Source: MED-G105 sp039814575 (GTDB lineage Bacteria; Pseudomonadota; Alphaproteobacteria; Caulobacterales; Parvularculaceae). From it: DNA of 64,000 bases. Every line of letters starts with the position of its first letter. Position 1 is the first letter of the stretch. The stretch lies in NCBI GenBank assembly GCA_039814575.1, contig JBCCAY010000005.1:62001-126000 (forward strand), written 5' to 3'. The translations under genes and the position numbers were made by a program. The notes under the pieces are model-generated. The model saw only the letters and a program-made list of their open reading frames with translations, did not search any database and had not been told where the DNA came from. Shown piece after piece: positions 18,713 through 27,293 of this stretch.

Positions 18713-19144
18713 CTACGCTGCGGTGTCGTCGGCTTCAGGGTTCGGCGCTTTCAAAGACAAAAGCGTTTCTTCCATCGGCAGCACGCGTTTCAGCTCGCGC
18801 ATGGCGAAATAGAATTGATCCGCCTCCACCTGACGCAGCGCGTCCTGCAGCGCCGTAAGGCTTTCTTGATCGCGGAAAATACCAAGCAAAACATTGATGT
18901 CTTTGATAAGATCAGCGCGCACCTCTTCCGGTTGCGCCTCGCCCGCGACCACCAATTGCGCTGCGTAATAGACCCGCTTCACCGGCGTATTAGCTTCATC
19001 AGGATGCATAGCGTCCCGCAGGCGGAGAATATTCGCATCTTTTGTTTTAATGCGCAATTGCGCCCGTCGGTCGCCATTCTGCATGACGACGCCGTTCACC
19101 AAAATCTGCTCGCCCGGCTGGAGTTTTAAGACAAGACCGCTCAT
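18713..19144 (-). CDS. flbT: Flagellin mRNA regulator FlbT
   Basis: Post-transcriptional regulator that binds flagellin mRNA and couples filament synthesis to hook completion in Caulobacter and rhizobia. The 143 residues start with the family-typical LVLKLQPGEQILVNGVVMQNGDRRAQL. It begins 3 bases after the flaF stop, in the order flagellin-flaF-flbT on minus. Confidence 0.95.
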   Translation of the reverse strand: MSGLVLKLQPGEQILVNGVVMQNGDRRAQLRIKTKDANILRLRDAMHPDEANTPVKRVYYAAQLVVAGEAQPEEVRADLIKDINVLLGIFRDQESLTALQDALRQVEADQFYFAMRELKRVLPMEETLLSLKAPNPEADDTAA

Positions 19145-19146
19145 CG

Positions 19147-19575
19147 TCAGGCTCCTTCACTCGGCGCAACAACAGTTTGCGGCGTTTCGCTTTGCCCCAT
19201 AAGGCCGCGCATAATGGCTTTGTTGATGTTGATTAGCGGCGCGACGTCCGCTTCCCGGTTCAGCACTTTACGACTGTGCTGATGGGTGAATTCCATGAGA
19301 TAAACGATGCGGGCGCGAAGATCTGCAGGCAAACCATTGCCTTTTTGCGCCACGTCGATCGCCAAGATCGTCCAAAGTTCGTTATTTTTGTGGAGTGCTT
19401 CAGCGAGCGGCCGAATATCGCCCTCAGCGGCTTTCTTAGAGCCGGCAGCCAACATAGAAATAATGCGCGCGACAATTTTCGCTTCGCCGCCGCGGCCAGT
19501 GTCAATCGTCTTCGTGACCGCCGCGTAGCCCGCTTCTGCGCCATATCCGTCCATGCTTGGAGTCCCGTCGTACAT
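19147..19575 (-). CDS. flaF: Flagellin biosynthesis regulator FlaF
   Basis: Required for flagellin secretion and synthesis, acting against FlbT in Caulobacter. The core EAKIVARIISMLAAGSKKA...LAEALHKNNELWTILAIDVA matches the FlaF pattern. Two starts are possible: ATG at 19575 or ATG at 19554 (MDGYGAEAGYAAV). The latter would place the conserved Tyr close to the N-terminus as in relatives, but neither has a strong ribosome site. It is upstream of flbT and downstream of flagellin after a strong terminator. Confidence 0.9.
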   Translation of the reverse strand: MYDGTPSMDGYGAEAGYAAVTKTIDTGRGGEAKIVARIISMLAAGSKKAAEGDIRPLAEALHKNNELWTILAIDVAQKGNGLPADLRARIVYLMEFTHQHSRKVLNREADVAPLININKAIMRGLMGQSETPQTVVAPSEGA

Positions 19576-19620
19576 TCTGTCGTCTCGGAGGCGATGTCTT
19601 CAGTTAAAACGTCGCCATAG

Positions 19621-19653
19621 AAAAAGTCCGGGGCGGATCTTACCGCCCCGGAC
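19621..19653 (-). terminator. Rho-independent terminator after flagellin
   Basis: A perfect 11-bp GC-rich stem (GTCCGGGGCGG / CCGCCCCGGAC) with a 6-base loop is followed on minus by TTTTTC, 13 bases after the flagellin stop. It should end most flagellin transcripts before flaF. Confidence 0.92.
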
Positions 19654-19665
19654 CTAAAGGTTAGA

Positions 19666-21189
19666 TTACCGGAAGAGGGACAACAGCGACTGCGGGCCCT
19701 GGTTGGCGATGGACAGCGCCTGAATACCAAGCTGCTGTTGCACCTGCAGGGACTGCAGTTCGGCCGAAGCCGCTTCCAAGTCGGCGTCCACAAGGGAGCC
19801 AATGCCCGACTTCAGGGAGTCCGTCAGGTTGATGATGAACTCGGACTGAATGTCGATCCGCTTTTGCGCAGAACCGAAGCTCGACGCTGCGTCGATGGAC
19901 GTTTGGATCAGAGCCTCGATGTTGTCGAGCGCACGAGAAGCGCCGTCTTCCGTCGAAACGTCGATCGATTCCAGGGCGCGAAGTCCGCCCGTAGCCGTAC
20001 CGGCTTGCTTCGCTTCGATGGTGACAGCGAGCGTCGAAGCGCTCGAGTTATCGATGAGAAGCGTTGCAGCATCAGCCGTCGGGTTCAGCGACTGCTGAAC
20101 TTGCACCGTCACGCCAGAAGTCGAGGCGATGGTCGGCGCTTTCAGGTCGATCGCCGCTTTCAGACCAGCAGCAACGTCATTGATGTCGTCGCCTTCTTTC
20201 GCAACATAATCAAAGACTTGGTTGTCGATCGTAATCCGATAACCGTCGCCGCCGGAGACAGCACGACCTAAGATTTCGACAGAATCAGCACGCTGATCTA
20301 GCGTCGTCGGGCCGGATGGCGTCAACGTCGCTGCGGCGCCGGTCTCAGACGCCGTAATATCGTAGGTCAAGAATGGCGATGTGTTTTGGATATCGATTTC
20401 ACCAGCGCCCGAACCGGCAACTGCGGTGATGCCTTCAATACCAGCAGCAGCGATTTGGCTGATGAGGTCGTTTTGAACGTCAGCAAGGGTAGACGATGTT
20501 GCCGTTGCGGTGAAATCGTTATTACCAATTTGTACCGTAAACGTGTCATTGGCAGCAACTGTACCGCCAACCGTCAACGTCACTTCACGTGCGTCGTTGT
20601 CAATACCGGAGTCGCCACCAACGTCGGTGTAGGTGATGCCGGTCGTCGTGAAGACCGTGCCGGAGTCGTTGTAGGCGCCAGCATCTGTCGTCAGATTGAA
20701 ACGATCGATGACAATCGTCGAGGCCGAGAGGCTTTGGTCAGCGCCACGGTCCAAAGACGCCAAGACGTCGATTGATTCAAACTCTTTGAGAAGATTCAAA
20801 CCGTTGAACTGCGCAGCGTCGACGATAGAATTGATCTGATCGCGAAGACGGGTGATGTCCGTTTGAATTTTCGAACGGTCAACATTGTCTTCCTGAGCGG
20901 CGACGATCGAGCCTTTGATGTCTTGCAGGAGTTCGTTGATTTGTTCCGATGCGCCCCGCGCAACGGCGACGGACGAAGTACCGAGGCTGAGCGACGAGGA
21001 GATCGCCTCAAAGCCTTTAACGTCAGATTCCATGACCGAGGAGATGGCGTAGACGGCGGCGTTGTCGCGAGCGTTCGAAACGGACTTGCCCGTCGAAATC
21101 TGCGACTGAACGTCGGCGAGGCTCATATTGATGTTGCGCAAAGTAGAGAGCGCAACCATGGAGTTCGTGTTGGTTAACAAAGAAGCCAT
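19666..21189 (-). CDS. Flagellin
   Basis: Filament subunit of 507 residues. The conserved N-terminal D0/D1 region (NTNSMVALSTLRNINMSLADVQSQISTG, NAAVYAISSVMESD) and C-terminal D1/D0 region (FGSAQKRIDIQSEFI...QQLGIQALSIANQGPQSLLSLFR) frame a variable middle of ~230 residues. That middle holds two related beta-type modules, TFTVQIGNNDFTATA... and GYRITIDNQVFDYVA..., each followed by a DVxxxLxxxI segment, so it looks internally duplicated. The ATG at 21189 has AAAGGAAC upstream. It is the only flagellin in the window; others may exist elsewhere. Confidence 0.95.
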   Translation of the reverse strand: MASLLTNTNSMVALSTLRNINMSLADVQSQISTGKSVSNARDNAAVYAISSVMESDVKGFEAISSSLSLGTSSVAVARGASEQINELLQDIKGSIVAAQEDNVDRSKIQTDITRLRDQINSIVDAAQFNGLNLLKEFESIDVLASLDRGADQSLSASTIVIDRFNLTTDAGAYNDSGTVFTTTGITYTDVGGDSGIDNDAREVTLTVGGTVAANDTFTVQIGNNDFTATATSSTLADVQNDLISQIAAAGIEGITAVAGSGAGEIDIQNTSPFLTYDITASETGAAATLTPSGPTTLDQRADSVEILGRAVSGGDGYRITIDNQVFDYVAKEGDDINDVAAGLKAAIDLKAPTIASTSGVTVQVQQSLNPTADAATLLIDNSSASTLAVTIEAKQAGTATGGLRALESIDVSTEDGASRALDNIEALIQTSIDAASSFGSAQKRIDIQSEFIINLTDSLKSGIGSLVDADLEAASAELQSLQVQQQLGIQALSIANQGPQSLLSLFR

Positions 21190-21260
21190 TGGCTAAGTTC
21201 CTTTACGTTACACGGCAATTCGACCGTAGAAAGACGAAACGTCGCTTCCTGAAATTGGTC

Positions 21261-21276
21261 TGCGACGGCCGATCCT
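21261..21276 (-). promoter_or_regulatory. Sigma-54-like promoter upstream of flagellin
   Basis: On minus, AGG-ATCGGCCGTC-GCA keeps the essential GG and GC elements with exact 10-base spacing and agrees at about 8 of 12 consensus positions of TGGCACG-N4-TTGCA. It lies ~72 bases before the flagellin ATG. Late flagellar genes in Caulobacter use sigma-54, but this is a single weak match. Confidence 0.35.
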
Positions 21277-21427
21277 ATTCAATCGGCGGCGCGCGCGTGC
21301 TGGCGCAACGGGAACCTACTGGCGTCTCCGTGCAACATTCAGTTGCTATGGAGAGAATTACGCGGAAAGGGATAATCCGATGTTAACAGGCGGCAATAAA
21401 AAGCACCGCATAAGGAAGTATGAGTGT

Positions 21428-21459
21428 GCCAAATAAAGATCGAGCTGATCCGATTTGGC
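21428..21459 (-). terminator. Hairpin after FlgN-like gene
   Basis: GCCAAAT and ATTTGGC form a 7-bp stem, with an inner GATC-GAGCT-GATC pairing, just downstream of the minus gene ending at 21477. There is no T-run, so termination is uncertain. Confidence 0.3.
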
Positions 21460-21476
21460 ATTCAAGGCTACGCGTT

Positions 21477-21890
21477 TCAATAGCGACGGTTGGCCGGCGC
21501 AGCCGGCGCGCCCATTTGCGGACGCTCCCCCGAGGCGTCATAAACCCCGACTTCATTGCTCTTGCGTGCAATTGTCGTCAATCGCTGGCGCGCAAGCGCA
21601 ACGCCTTTTTGCGCGCCTATCAACATGGCCTCATTTCGCGACAACGCCTTCTGCAAGCGGATCACTGCAGCCTTGTTAAGCCCATCGCCGGAAGCAGCGG
21701 CAGACGCCTCCTCGTCAGCGGCGCTCGCGAACACCGCTTCAGCTTGTTCGGCGAGCGTTTTCTTCTTTTCGAACAAATGGTTGACGGTCTCATAGTCACC
21801 TTTGAGAAGCGCGTCTCGTTCCTCGTCCAATAATTCTGTCAGGGTTTCAATCAATTCGACCGCGGCATTTTTTGTTTCGTTATTCGCCAT
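21477..21890 (-). CDS. FlgN-like flagellar export chaperone candidate
   Basis: A 137-residue mostly helical protein: AVELIETLTELLDEERDALLKGDYETVNHLFEKKKTLAEQ resembles the FlgN pattern (helix, 'LL..GD...L....KK.L'). FlgN holds hook-associated proteins FlgK and FlgL for export. The C-terminal ~25 residues are Pro/Ala-rich and disordered. The ATG at 21890 is chosen, as the coding text upstream overlaps the previous stop; it is coupled to the rod-binding gene. Confidence 0.65.
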   Translation of the reverse strand: MANNETKNAAVELIETLTELLDEERDALLKGDYETVNHLFEKKKTLAEQAEAVFASAADEEASAAASGDGLNKAAVIRLQKALSRNEAMLIGAQKGVALARQRLTTIARKSNEVGVYDASGERPQMGAPAAPANRRY

Positions 21891-21895
21891 GCACC

Positions 21896-22300
21896 TCACT
21901 CCTCATCACCTGACTGCGACGCGTCTTCTCGTCGCAACTCTTCCACCGCCGCAGCAGCGGCATCTTTTATCGCCGCGGCAGCGGCGTCTTGTTCTTTAAG
22001 CTGTTGATACACTTGTTCAGCGATGCCAAAGCCGCCATTTTGGGCGAGCTTCTCTGAGAAATCATTCAACAGAAACTGACCAAAGTGCCCGGCTTCCTGG
22101 CCGAAGGCTTTTTCAAGCCCTGCGCTCTTTAAAAACTGCCCGATAAAGACGGATTCGAACTCAGCAGCCTTCTGCCGTATGGCGTTATCGCGCGCAATCG
22201 CCTCTGCGTCCCGTGGCGCAGCAGCGCTTTCAGGCGTTGACGACGTCGCGGTAGGAAGCGCGCCAGAAGTAATCGGTTTTAAATCCATCTCTGTAACCAT
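21896..22300 (-). CDS. Rod-binding protein, FlgJ N-domain only (CheL type)
   Basis: The central block AAEFESVFIGQFLKSAGLEKAFGQEAGHFGQFLLNDFSEKLA is the rod-binding domain found in the N-terminal half of FlgJ. The peptidoglycan hydrolase half of FlgJ is absent, as in Caulobacter, where the single-domain protein is called CheL/FlgJ-like. It caps rod assembly in the periplasm. The 134-residue length fits. It is divergent from fliK across 86 bases. Confidence 0.85.
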   Translation of the reverse strand: MVTEMDLKPITSGALPTATSSTPESAAAPRDAEAIARDNAIRQKAAEFESVFIGQFLKSAGLEKAFGQEAGHFGQFLLNDFSEKLAQNGGFGIAEQVYQQLKEQDAAAAAIKDAAAAAVEELRREDASQSGDEE

Positions 22301-22386
22301 GTGCTTACGGATTTTTCCAAGACCGTAACGCGGTAGTAAGAGTTTTCTATAAAATTAGGGTTGTCCGTTCGTTAAAGGAAAACCAA

Positions 22387-23793
22387 ATGTCGATCGCGCT
22401 TAACATAGACCCCGCCCTCGCTATTCCAGGTCAGACCGCGAATGCGCCTGATGTTTCATTGTCGAAAGACGGCGGAGCGGACTTCCAGCGAGAGATGCAA
22501 CGCACCGCGCGGGATAATGAGCGCTCCGATCAATCGGACCGCAACGGGCGCGCCGAGCGGCCGGAACGCTCTGAAAACCGCGACCGTCCGGAGCGTGCCG
22601 ATAACGCATCAACCGAAAGCCGGCGTGATGCGCGGTCCCGATCGACGGAGAGCGATCAGCGAACGGATACGAGAGCGTCGCAAGAAACAAGCGAAAGCGC
22701 TGCTGACGCTGATGCAACGCAAGAAGCGACGACGGTTGACGATGGGCTTGCGGACGAGGCGACGATCGCATCGGACCTTACGAACCTTACTGTAGTCGAA
22801 GACGGCGCTGAGACGACGGATAGTGACCTTGATCTCGAGGAAACGGCGACCGATGACGAAGCGCTCGCCATAGCGCTCGCCGCCGCAACGCAGACCGCGC
22901 AGACGAGCCAGCCTGACGTCGGTCTCGCCGAAGGAGAGTTCGACGCGAAAGTCGGTCTCAATACGGAAGATACCGCGCTAAAAGCCAGCATCGCCGCGAC
23001 CACGACGCGGGCGACGGCTCAACCGAGCGCTTTAAATGGACAGACAGCACCAATCGACACCACGAACGGCGTGGGTTTCGGCAATGACCTCGTAGCTGAC
23101 GCCGCCGCCCAAGGCGACGCTGATGACGCGGCCCTACTCGATCTACAAGACGCTGAAATTGTTGATAACAACGCAGCCGACGCTGTCGACGCTGAACAGA
23201 CATTGCTGAAATCTCGCTCGGAAACGGCGGCCGCTATAGCGGCTAATGACCAAACGGCGACGACGACGCTCGAACCCGCCGCTGACCTCAGCGGCCCGGA
23301 TTTCATCGCGACTCAACAAACCACCACTCAACAAACGGTCGCCGCAACGCCGACCATAACGGGCGCCCGCGCCGCTCCAATGGCTGAGGCCGCCGCCGCG
23401 CAAATCGCCCTCGCCGTACAGCGCAATGGCGGTCAGAACGAAGTCAGCATACAGCTTGACCCGCCGGAACTCGGCAGTTTGCAAATTCGTATGCAGTTCA
23501 CCGAACAAGGCGGCTTAAACGCGGTCCTCGCGATCGATAATGATTCCACGCGGACCTTGATGCGCGCCCATGAAAGCGAACTGCGCGCCGCCCTCGCCGA
23601 AGCCGGATTTGAGAACGCTCAATTCCAATTTACGGAAGGCTCCGGGCAAGAACAAAATGGGACTGAAGACGCGCGCAACGAAGCGATCGCCTATGACGGC
23701 GGCGCTGACCTTAACGCGCTCGGCCTCGCGGCTGACGCAACGGCAACACGTGTCGGCGTTAAAACCGACGACGCCGTCGATATCCGGGTTTAA
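22387..23793 (+). CDS. fliK: Flagellar hook-length control protein FliK
   Basis: Secreted ruler that measures the hook and triggers the FlhB switch. The C-terminal switch domain is clear: NEVSIQLDPPELGSLQIRMQF then RTLMRAHESELRAALAEAGFENAQFQF (~residues 350-415). The first ~340 residues are low complexity, with an Arg/Glu/Ser-rich stretch at ~35-110 and then Ala/Thr/Asp-rich sequence, normal for a ruler. Start ATG 22387 with AAAGGAA. flgD follows after 51 bases with its own AGGAG. Confidence 0.9.
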   Translation: MSIALNIDPALAIPGQTANAPDVSLSKDGGADFQREMQRTARDNERSDQSDRNGRAERPERSENRDRPERADNASTESRRDARSRSTESDQRTDTRASQETSESAADADATQEATTVDDGLADEATIASDLTNLTVVEDGAETTDSDLDLEETATDDEALAIALAAATQTAQTSQPDVGLAEGEFDAKVGLNTEDTALKASIAATTTRATAQPSALNGQTAPIDTTNGVGFGNDLVADAAAQGDADDAALLDLQDAEIVDNNAADAVDAEQTLLKSRSETAAAIAANDQTATTTLEPAADLSGPDFIATQQTTTQQTVAATPTITGARAAPMAEAAAAQIALAVQRNGGQNEVSIQLDPPELGSLQIRMQFTEQGGLNAVLAIDNDSTRTLMRAHESELRAALAEAGFENAQFQFTEGSGQEQNGTEDARNEAIAYDGGADLNALGLAADATATRVGVKTDDAVDIRV

Positions 23794-23844
23794 GCCCGCC
23801 GCCCAGAAGGGGCGTCCACACATGAATTTAGTTAGGAGAATAAA

Positions 23845-24567
23845 ATGGACGTCACTTCAGCAACAAGCGCTGTAAACCAGACGACAAGTACGACGAGCAC
23901 CCTCAAGGAAGAAGAAGAGTCTACCTCCAGCGCGTCCTCCACGCTCGCCACCGATTTTGATACATATTTGACCTTACTAACGGCTCAGTTGAAAAATCAA
24001 GATCCAATGGAGCCTGTTGAATCGACGCAATTCATCGAGCAGCTGGCGACATTCTCAAGCGTCGAGCAGCAAATCGCCACCAACGACAAACTCGACCAAT
24101 TGATAGAGGCCAGCGGCGGCGACAACGATATCCAATCTCTCGCCGATTGGATCGGCAAGGATGTCGAATATCAACCAGACGCCATTAGGTTCGACGGACA
24201 AGAAGTGCGTTTCGCCGCGCCCGAACAGGGCCGCTATGAAGGCGTCACCGCTGTTGTGAAGAATGCAGAAGGTGAAGCCGTGCGGACGATGGACCTTTCC
24301 GGCGATGACACGCGTCATGTTTGGGACGGCGCGACGGATGACGGCGTGCGCGCACCGAACGGCAACTACACAATCGAACTGACCTATCGCTCAAGCGGAC
24401 TTGCGCCGAAGACTGACATTGCGCCCCTCGCCGATCGGGTCACGGAAGTCCGCAAGACCGATGACGGGTGGCGCCTGCAGCTCGACGGCGGCGGCAATAT
24501 CTCCGTAGACGCGGTAACGGCGGCGCGCCCGGCGCAGGAAGAACAGCCGACGACGCTCGATGCTTAG
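23845..24567 (+). CDS. flgD: Hook-capping protein FlgD
   Basis: Scaffold that caps the growing hook. The signature YLTLLTAQLKNQDPMEPVESTQFIEQLATFSSVEQ (~residues 45-80) is canonical, followed by a Tudor/Fn3-like region with the conserved WDGATDDGVRAPNGNYTIEL. The 240-residue length is normal. AGGAG lies 8 bases before the ATG. It ends 6 bases from the convergent FliL-2 gene. Confidence 0.95.
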   Translation: MDVTSATSAVNQTTSTTSTLKEEEESTSSASSTLATDFDTYLTLLTAQLKNQDPMEPVESTQFIEQLATFSSVEQQIATNDKLDQLIEASGGDNDIQSLADWIGKDVEYQPDAIRFDGQEVRFAAPEQGRYEGVTAVVKNAEGEAVRTMDLSGDDTRHVWDGATDDGVRAPNGNYTIELTYRSSGLAPKTDIAPLADRVTEVRKTDDGWRLQLDGGGNISVDAVTAARPAQEEQPTTLDA

Positions 24568-24573
24568 AGCGCG

Positions 24574-25272
24574 CTAAAGGTCTTGGCGCATAATGTCGAG
24601 TATCAGCACTTCTTTGACGGCGTCGCCAGCGATGTCCTGGACCGCCGCCAAGAGATTGACCCGTATCGCGTCGAGATTGCGCCGGTCCGTCAAGCGACCT
24701 TGGAAACGCCCTTGATTGGCGAGATCAAGCAATTCCTGCATTAACGCGTCACGGAATTTCGGCTCACGGAAGTAAAAGGCTTCCGCCGCCTCGCGGCTCA
24801 TCTCGAGATTTAAGTCAAGAATAACCAGCGAACCAACGCCGCCCTCGCCGATAATTGGTACGACAAATTGTCGACTGAACTTAAAGTAGCCAACGCCGTC
24901 TACAAGTTCATCGCCGCCATGACCGTCGTCCGCATAGGCTTTCTTTTTGGGGCCGTCGCCATGGTCGTCGTCATGACCATCGCCGTGCCCGTCACCGTGG
25001 CTATCTCCATGGCCGTCAGCATGGTCATCTCCGTGACCGTCGCCGTGATCGTCATCGCCATGCCCATCATCGCCATGATGATCCTCAGCATGCCCAGCGT
25101 CGGCATGGTCATCGCCATGCGCCCCGTCTTCGCCCTGACCTTCCCCGTGGCCTTCGCCCTCAGCTTCGACTTCCGCCTCGCCCCCGGCAAGCATTTGTTT
25201 TGCAAAGAATCCCGCCCCGCCGCCGCCGGCGGCGGCGACCACAAAAATGATCGGGGCGAGGAGCTTCGACAT
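24574..25272 (-). CDS. FliL paralogue 2 with His/Asp-rich periplasmic linker
   Basis: Single-pass inner-membrane protein: a hydrophobic segment at residues 4-25, a long linker, then a FliL-like domain from ~residue 125 (FSRQFVVPIIGEGGVGSLVILDLNLEM, REPKFRDALMQELLDLANQG). FliL rings surround the stator and support torque. The linker (residues 42-118) has 16 His among Asp and Gly. From 76 to 104 a His falls every fourth residue (HGDx), a likely metal-binding array. It is the last gene of the motA-flgF-flgG-flgA-flgH operon, starting 13 bases after flgH, as fliL follows flgH in rhizobia. A second fliL lies at 32815-33417. The two share organisation but little obvious sequence. Confidence 0.8.
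   Translation of the reverse strand: MSKLLAPIIFVVAAAGGGGAGFFAKQMLAGGEAEVEAEGEGHGEGQGEDGAHGDDHADAGHAEDHHGDDGHGDDDHGDGHGDDHADGHGDSHGDGHGDGHDDDHGDGPKKKAYADDGHGGDELVDGVGYFKFSRQFVVPIIGEGGVGSLVILDLNLEMSREAAEAFYFREPKFRDALMQELLDLANQGRFQGRLTDRRNLDAIRVNLLAAVQDIAGDAVKEVLILDIMRQDL
24952..25149. repeat. Degenerate repeat encoding the HGD-rich linker of FliL-2
   Basis: Imperfect 12-base units (CAT/CAC-GGC-GAC-xxx on minus) encode the four-residue His-Gly-Asp-x period. The units differ at third codon positions, so the peptide, not the DNA, appears to be kept. Confidence 0.7.
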
Positions 25273-25284
25273 GTCGTCCCAGTC

Positions 25285-26034
25285 CTAAAAGGGCGAGACG
25301 ACATCCAGCACTTGCTGACCGACTCGCGGTTGTTGCAGATCCGTCAGCTGTCCGCGCCCGCCATAAACGATGCGCGCGCTGGCGATCTTGTCATAGGTGA
25401 TAATGTTTTGCCGCGAGATATCTTCCGGCCGAATCACCCCGGCCACCTGCAAATCGCGCAACTCATTATTAACCCGGACTTCTTGATCGCCTAAAATCAT
25501 TAAATGTCCGTTGGGAAGGACGCGATTAACCGTCGCCGCTAACCGTAACGTAATGCGCTCCTGCCGCTGAACCCGCCCATCGCCCCGCGACGTGGACGAC
25601 GAACTGGCGTCGACCGCCGGGTTAATCCCTTGCGTTCCAGGAAGCGCGCTAGCCGCTAAGGACGGCAAACCAAACATCGCCGGAACCTGAATGTTCTCAG
25701 CACCGTTTCGAATGCGGTCCGTCCGATTACGAATGTCGGCGCGTTCATCAATTTCAACTAAAACTGTCACGATATCCCCGACCGTGCGCGCGCGGCGGTC
25801 GCCGAACAACGACGCCGGTCCGGAACGCCATAAAGATCCGCGCCCCGTCGGCTCCGCAACGGCCGGAATCGGCGGCCGCGCGATGGCAAATTCAACCGGG
25901 TCAGGCGGCGGAACTGTTCCGCGCGGCTCGCCAGGCGGGGTCATGCTCGGCCCTTTGCCGATATGATCGAGCCGCGTCGAACACGCCGACGCCGATAGCG
26001 CCATAAGGCCTATAAAGATTAACTTCTTAATCAT
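25285..26034 (-). CDS. flgH: Flagellar L-ring lipoprotein FlgH
   Basis: Outer-membrane L-ring subunit. The N-terminus MIKKLIFIGLMALSASAC has a lipobox ending at Cys18. The family blocks SLWRSGPASLFGDRRARTVGDIVTVLVEI and ...LPNGHLMILGDQEVRVNNELRDLQVAGVIRPEDI are present. I place the start at ATG 26034, preceded by GGTGAGGGTGAC, because it sits directly before the signal peptide; an upstream GTG at 26046 is less likely. The gene follows flgA with no overlap and precedes FliL-2 by 13 bases. Confidence 0.95.
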   Translation of the reverse strand: MIKKLIFIGLMALSASACSTRLDHIGKGPSMTPPGEPRGTVPPPDPVEFAIARPPIPAVAEPTGRGSLWRSGPASLFGDRRARTVGDIVTVLVEIDERADIRNRTDRIRNGAENIQVPAMFGLPSLAASALPGTQGINPAVDASSSSTSRGDGRVQRQERITLRLAATVNRVLPNGHLMILGDQEVRVNNELRDLQVAGVIRPEDISRQNIITYDKIASARIVYGGRGQLTDLQQPRVGQQVLDVVSPF

Positions 26035-26042
26035 TGTCACCC

Positions 26043-26459
26043 TCACCGTCCAACGCGAACGGTGTCCGCGCCGATAACGCGCGCAGTGACCGTCTGCCGT
26101 GATCCAAGGTTCATGATGCGAACGAGATCGCCGCTTCCGCCCTCATCGAGCGCCCGCCCCTCCGTCGTTATCTTCAGCGCCCCTTGCAAATACTCCATAC
26201 GGACGATGGCGTTTCGCTTTACAAGAGTGGGAGATTGGAAATTTGCGATGTTGACGGGTTGACCTTTGTAAACCGTCCGCCGCGCTTCAAGACCAAAAAA
26301 ACGCGACGCCGCCGCGACGACGCCTTCGCCGTTAATGAGGTCGCCTTCGTTTATCAGTTCGCCCGCCGCTATATTGCGCCCTGCAAAAAGCGATTCCGCG
26401 GCGGCGGTCCCGCTGAAACCAATCAGCAAAAGTGACAGAAACACAAATACGCGCATCAC
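26043..26459 (-). CDS. flgA: P-ring assembly chaperone FlgA
   Basis: Periplasmic chaperone for the P-ring protein FlgI. A signal peptide occupies residues ~1-21 (FVFLSLLLIGFSGTAAA). The SAF-like domain shows RNIAAGELINEGDL, RTVYKGQPV and the C-terminal DLVRIMNLGSRQTVTARVIG typical of FlgA. At 138 residues it is the short form. It starts 1 base after the flgG stop. Confidence 0.92.
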   Translation of the reverse strand: MMRVFVFLSLLLIGFSGTAAAESLFAGRNIAAGELINEGDLINGEGVVAAASRFFGLEARRTVYKGQPVNIANFQSPTLVKRNAIVRMEYLQGALKITTEGRALDEGGSGDLVRIMNLGSRQTVTARVIGADTVRVGR

Positions 26460-26460
26460 A

Positions 26461-27246
26461 CTACCTAATCTGAACAGCAGCGCCGAACATCTGATCGACG
26501 GATGAAATGACCTTCGAGTTCAGCTCATATCCGCGCTGCGCCTCGATGAGGTCGGCAATCTGTTTAACAACGTCTACAGACGATTCTTCCAAATACCCTT
26601 GGCGCACGGTGCCGCGCCCCTCCTCTCCGGGTATGCCGATAATCGGGAGACCTGATCCTGCAGTCTCACGGAACAAATTGTTACCGATCGCTTCTAGGCC
26701 TTTGCGGTTTGGGAAGGTGGCGAGCGTAATTGCACCTAACAATTGCCCTTCGGGATCGCCTTCAAAAAACCCAAAAACTTCACCGTTTGCGTTGATGGAG
26801 ATGTTGCGCGCGTCCTCAGGGATGGTGATGTTGTCAGCTAATTCGTAGCCTTCTGAATTGACAATCAATCCTTCGCCGGTGCGTTTCAGCGAGCCGTCTC
26901 GGCTATAGGCGAGTTCGCCGCTCGGTAACGTAAATTGTAAAAACCCGCGGCCTTCAATTGCGAGATCGAGGTCGCCGCCGGACTCGCGCATCGAGCCTTG
27001 AGCGAACTCCGGCGCAACGGACGCGGCGCGCACGCCGAGGCCCATTTGCACGCCGGTGGGCAACACCGTTCCCGTCACCGACGATATAGCGCCGGCTGAA
27101 CGAATTTGCTGATAATGAAGATCAGCGAATTCCGCCCGTCGCGGCGCGTAACCGGTGGTGTTCATGTTAGCGAGGTTGTTTGAGATCACCTCAACGCGCG
27201 TTTGCTGCGCGTCCATCCCCGTGGCTGCAATTCTAAGCGCCTGCAT
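26461..27246 (-). CDS. flgG: Distal rod protein FlgG
   Basis: Main distal-rod subunit, 261 residues. N-terminal signature MQALRIAATGMDAQQTRVEVISNNLANMNTTGY and C-terminal LEESSVDVVKQIADLIEAQRGYELNSKVI are diagnostic. It follows flgF by 47 bases, with AGGAGG upstream. Confidence 0.96.
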   Translation of the reverse strand: MQALRIAATGMDAQQTRVEVISNNLANMNTTGYAPRRAEFADLHYQQIRSAGAISSVTGTVLPTGVQMGLGVRAASVAPEFAQGSMRESGGDLDLAIEGRGFLQFTLPSGELAYSRDGSLKRTGEGLIVNSEGYELADNITIPEDARNISINANGEVFGFFEGDPEGQLLGAITLATFPNRKGLEAIGNNLFRETAGSGLPIIGIPGEEGRGTVRQGYLEESSVDVVKQIADLIEAQRGYELNSKVISSVDQMFGAAVQIR

Positions 27247-27293
27247 ATTTTCCTCCTTACGTCCCGAACCCAGTTAAGTCGTTCCTAGACGAA

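Noticed and set aside
24952..25149. Repeat tract considered as a CRISPR array
   Set aside because: The units are adjacent 12-base codon repeats inside an open frame, without spacers.
24868..25494. 208-codon plus frame with strong hydrophobic character
   Set aside because: It is antisense to the HGD repeat of FliL-2 and to flgH. The hydrophobic Met/Val/Ile repeats arise by complementing the His/Asp codons.
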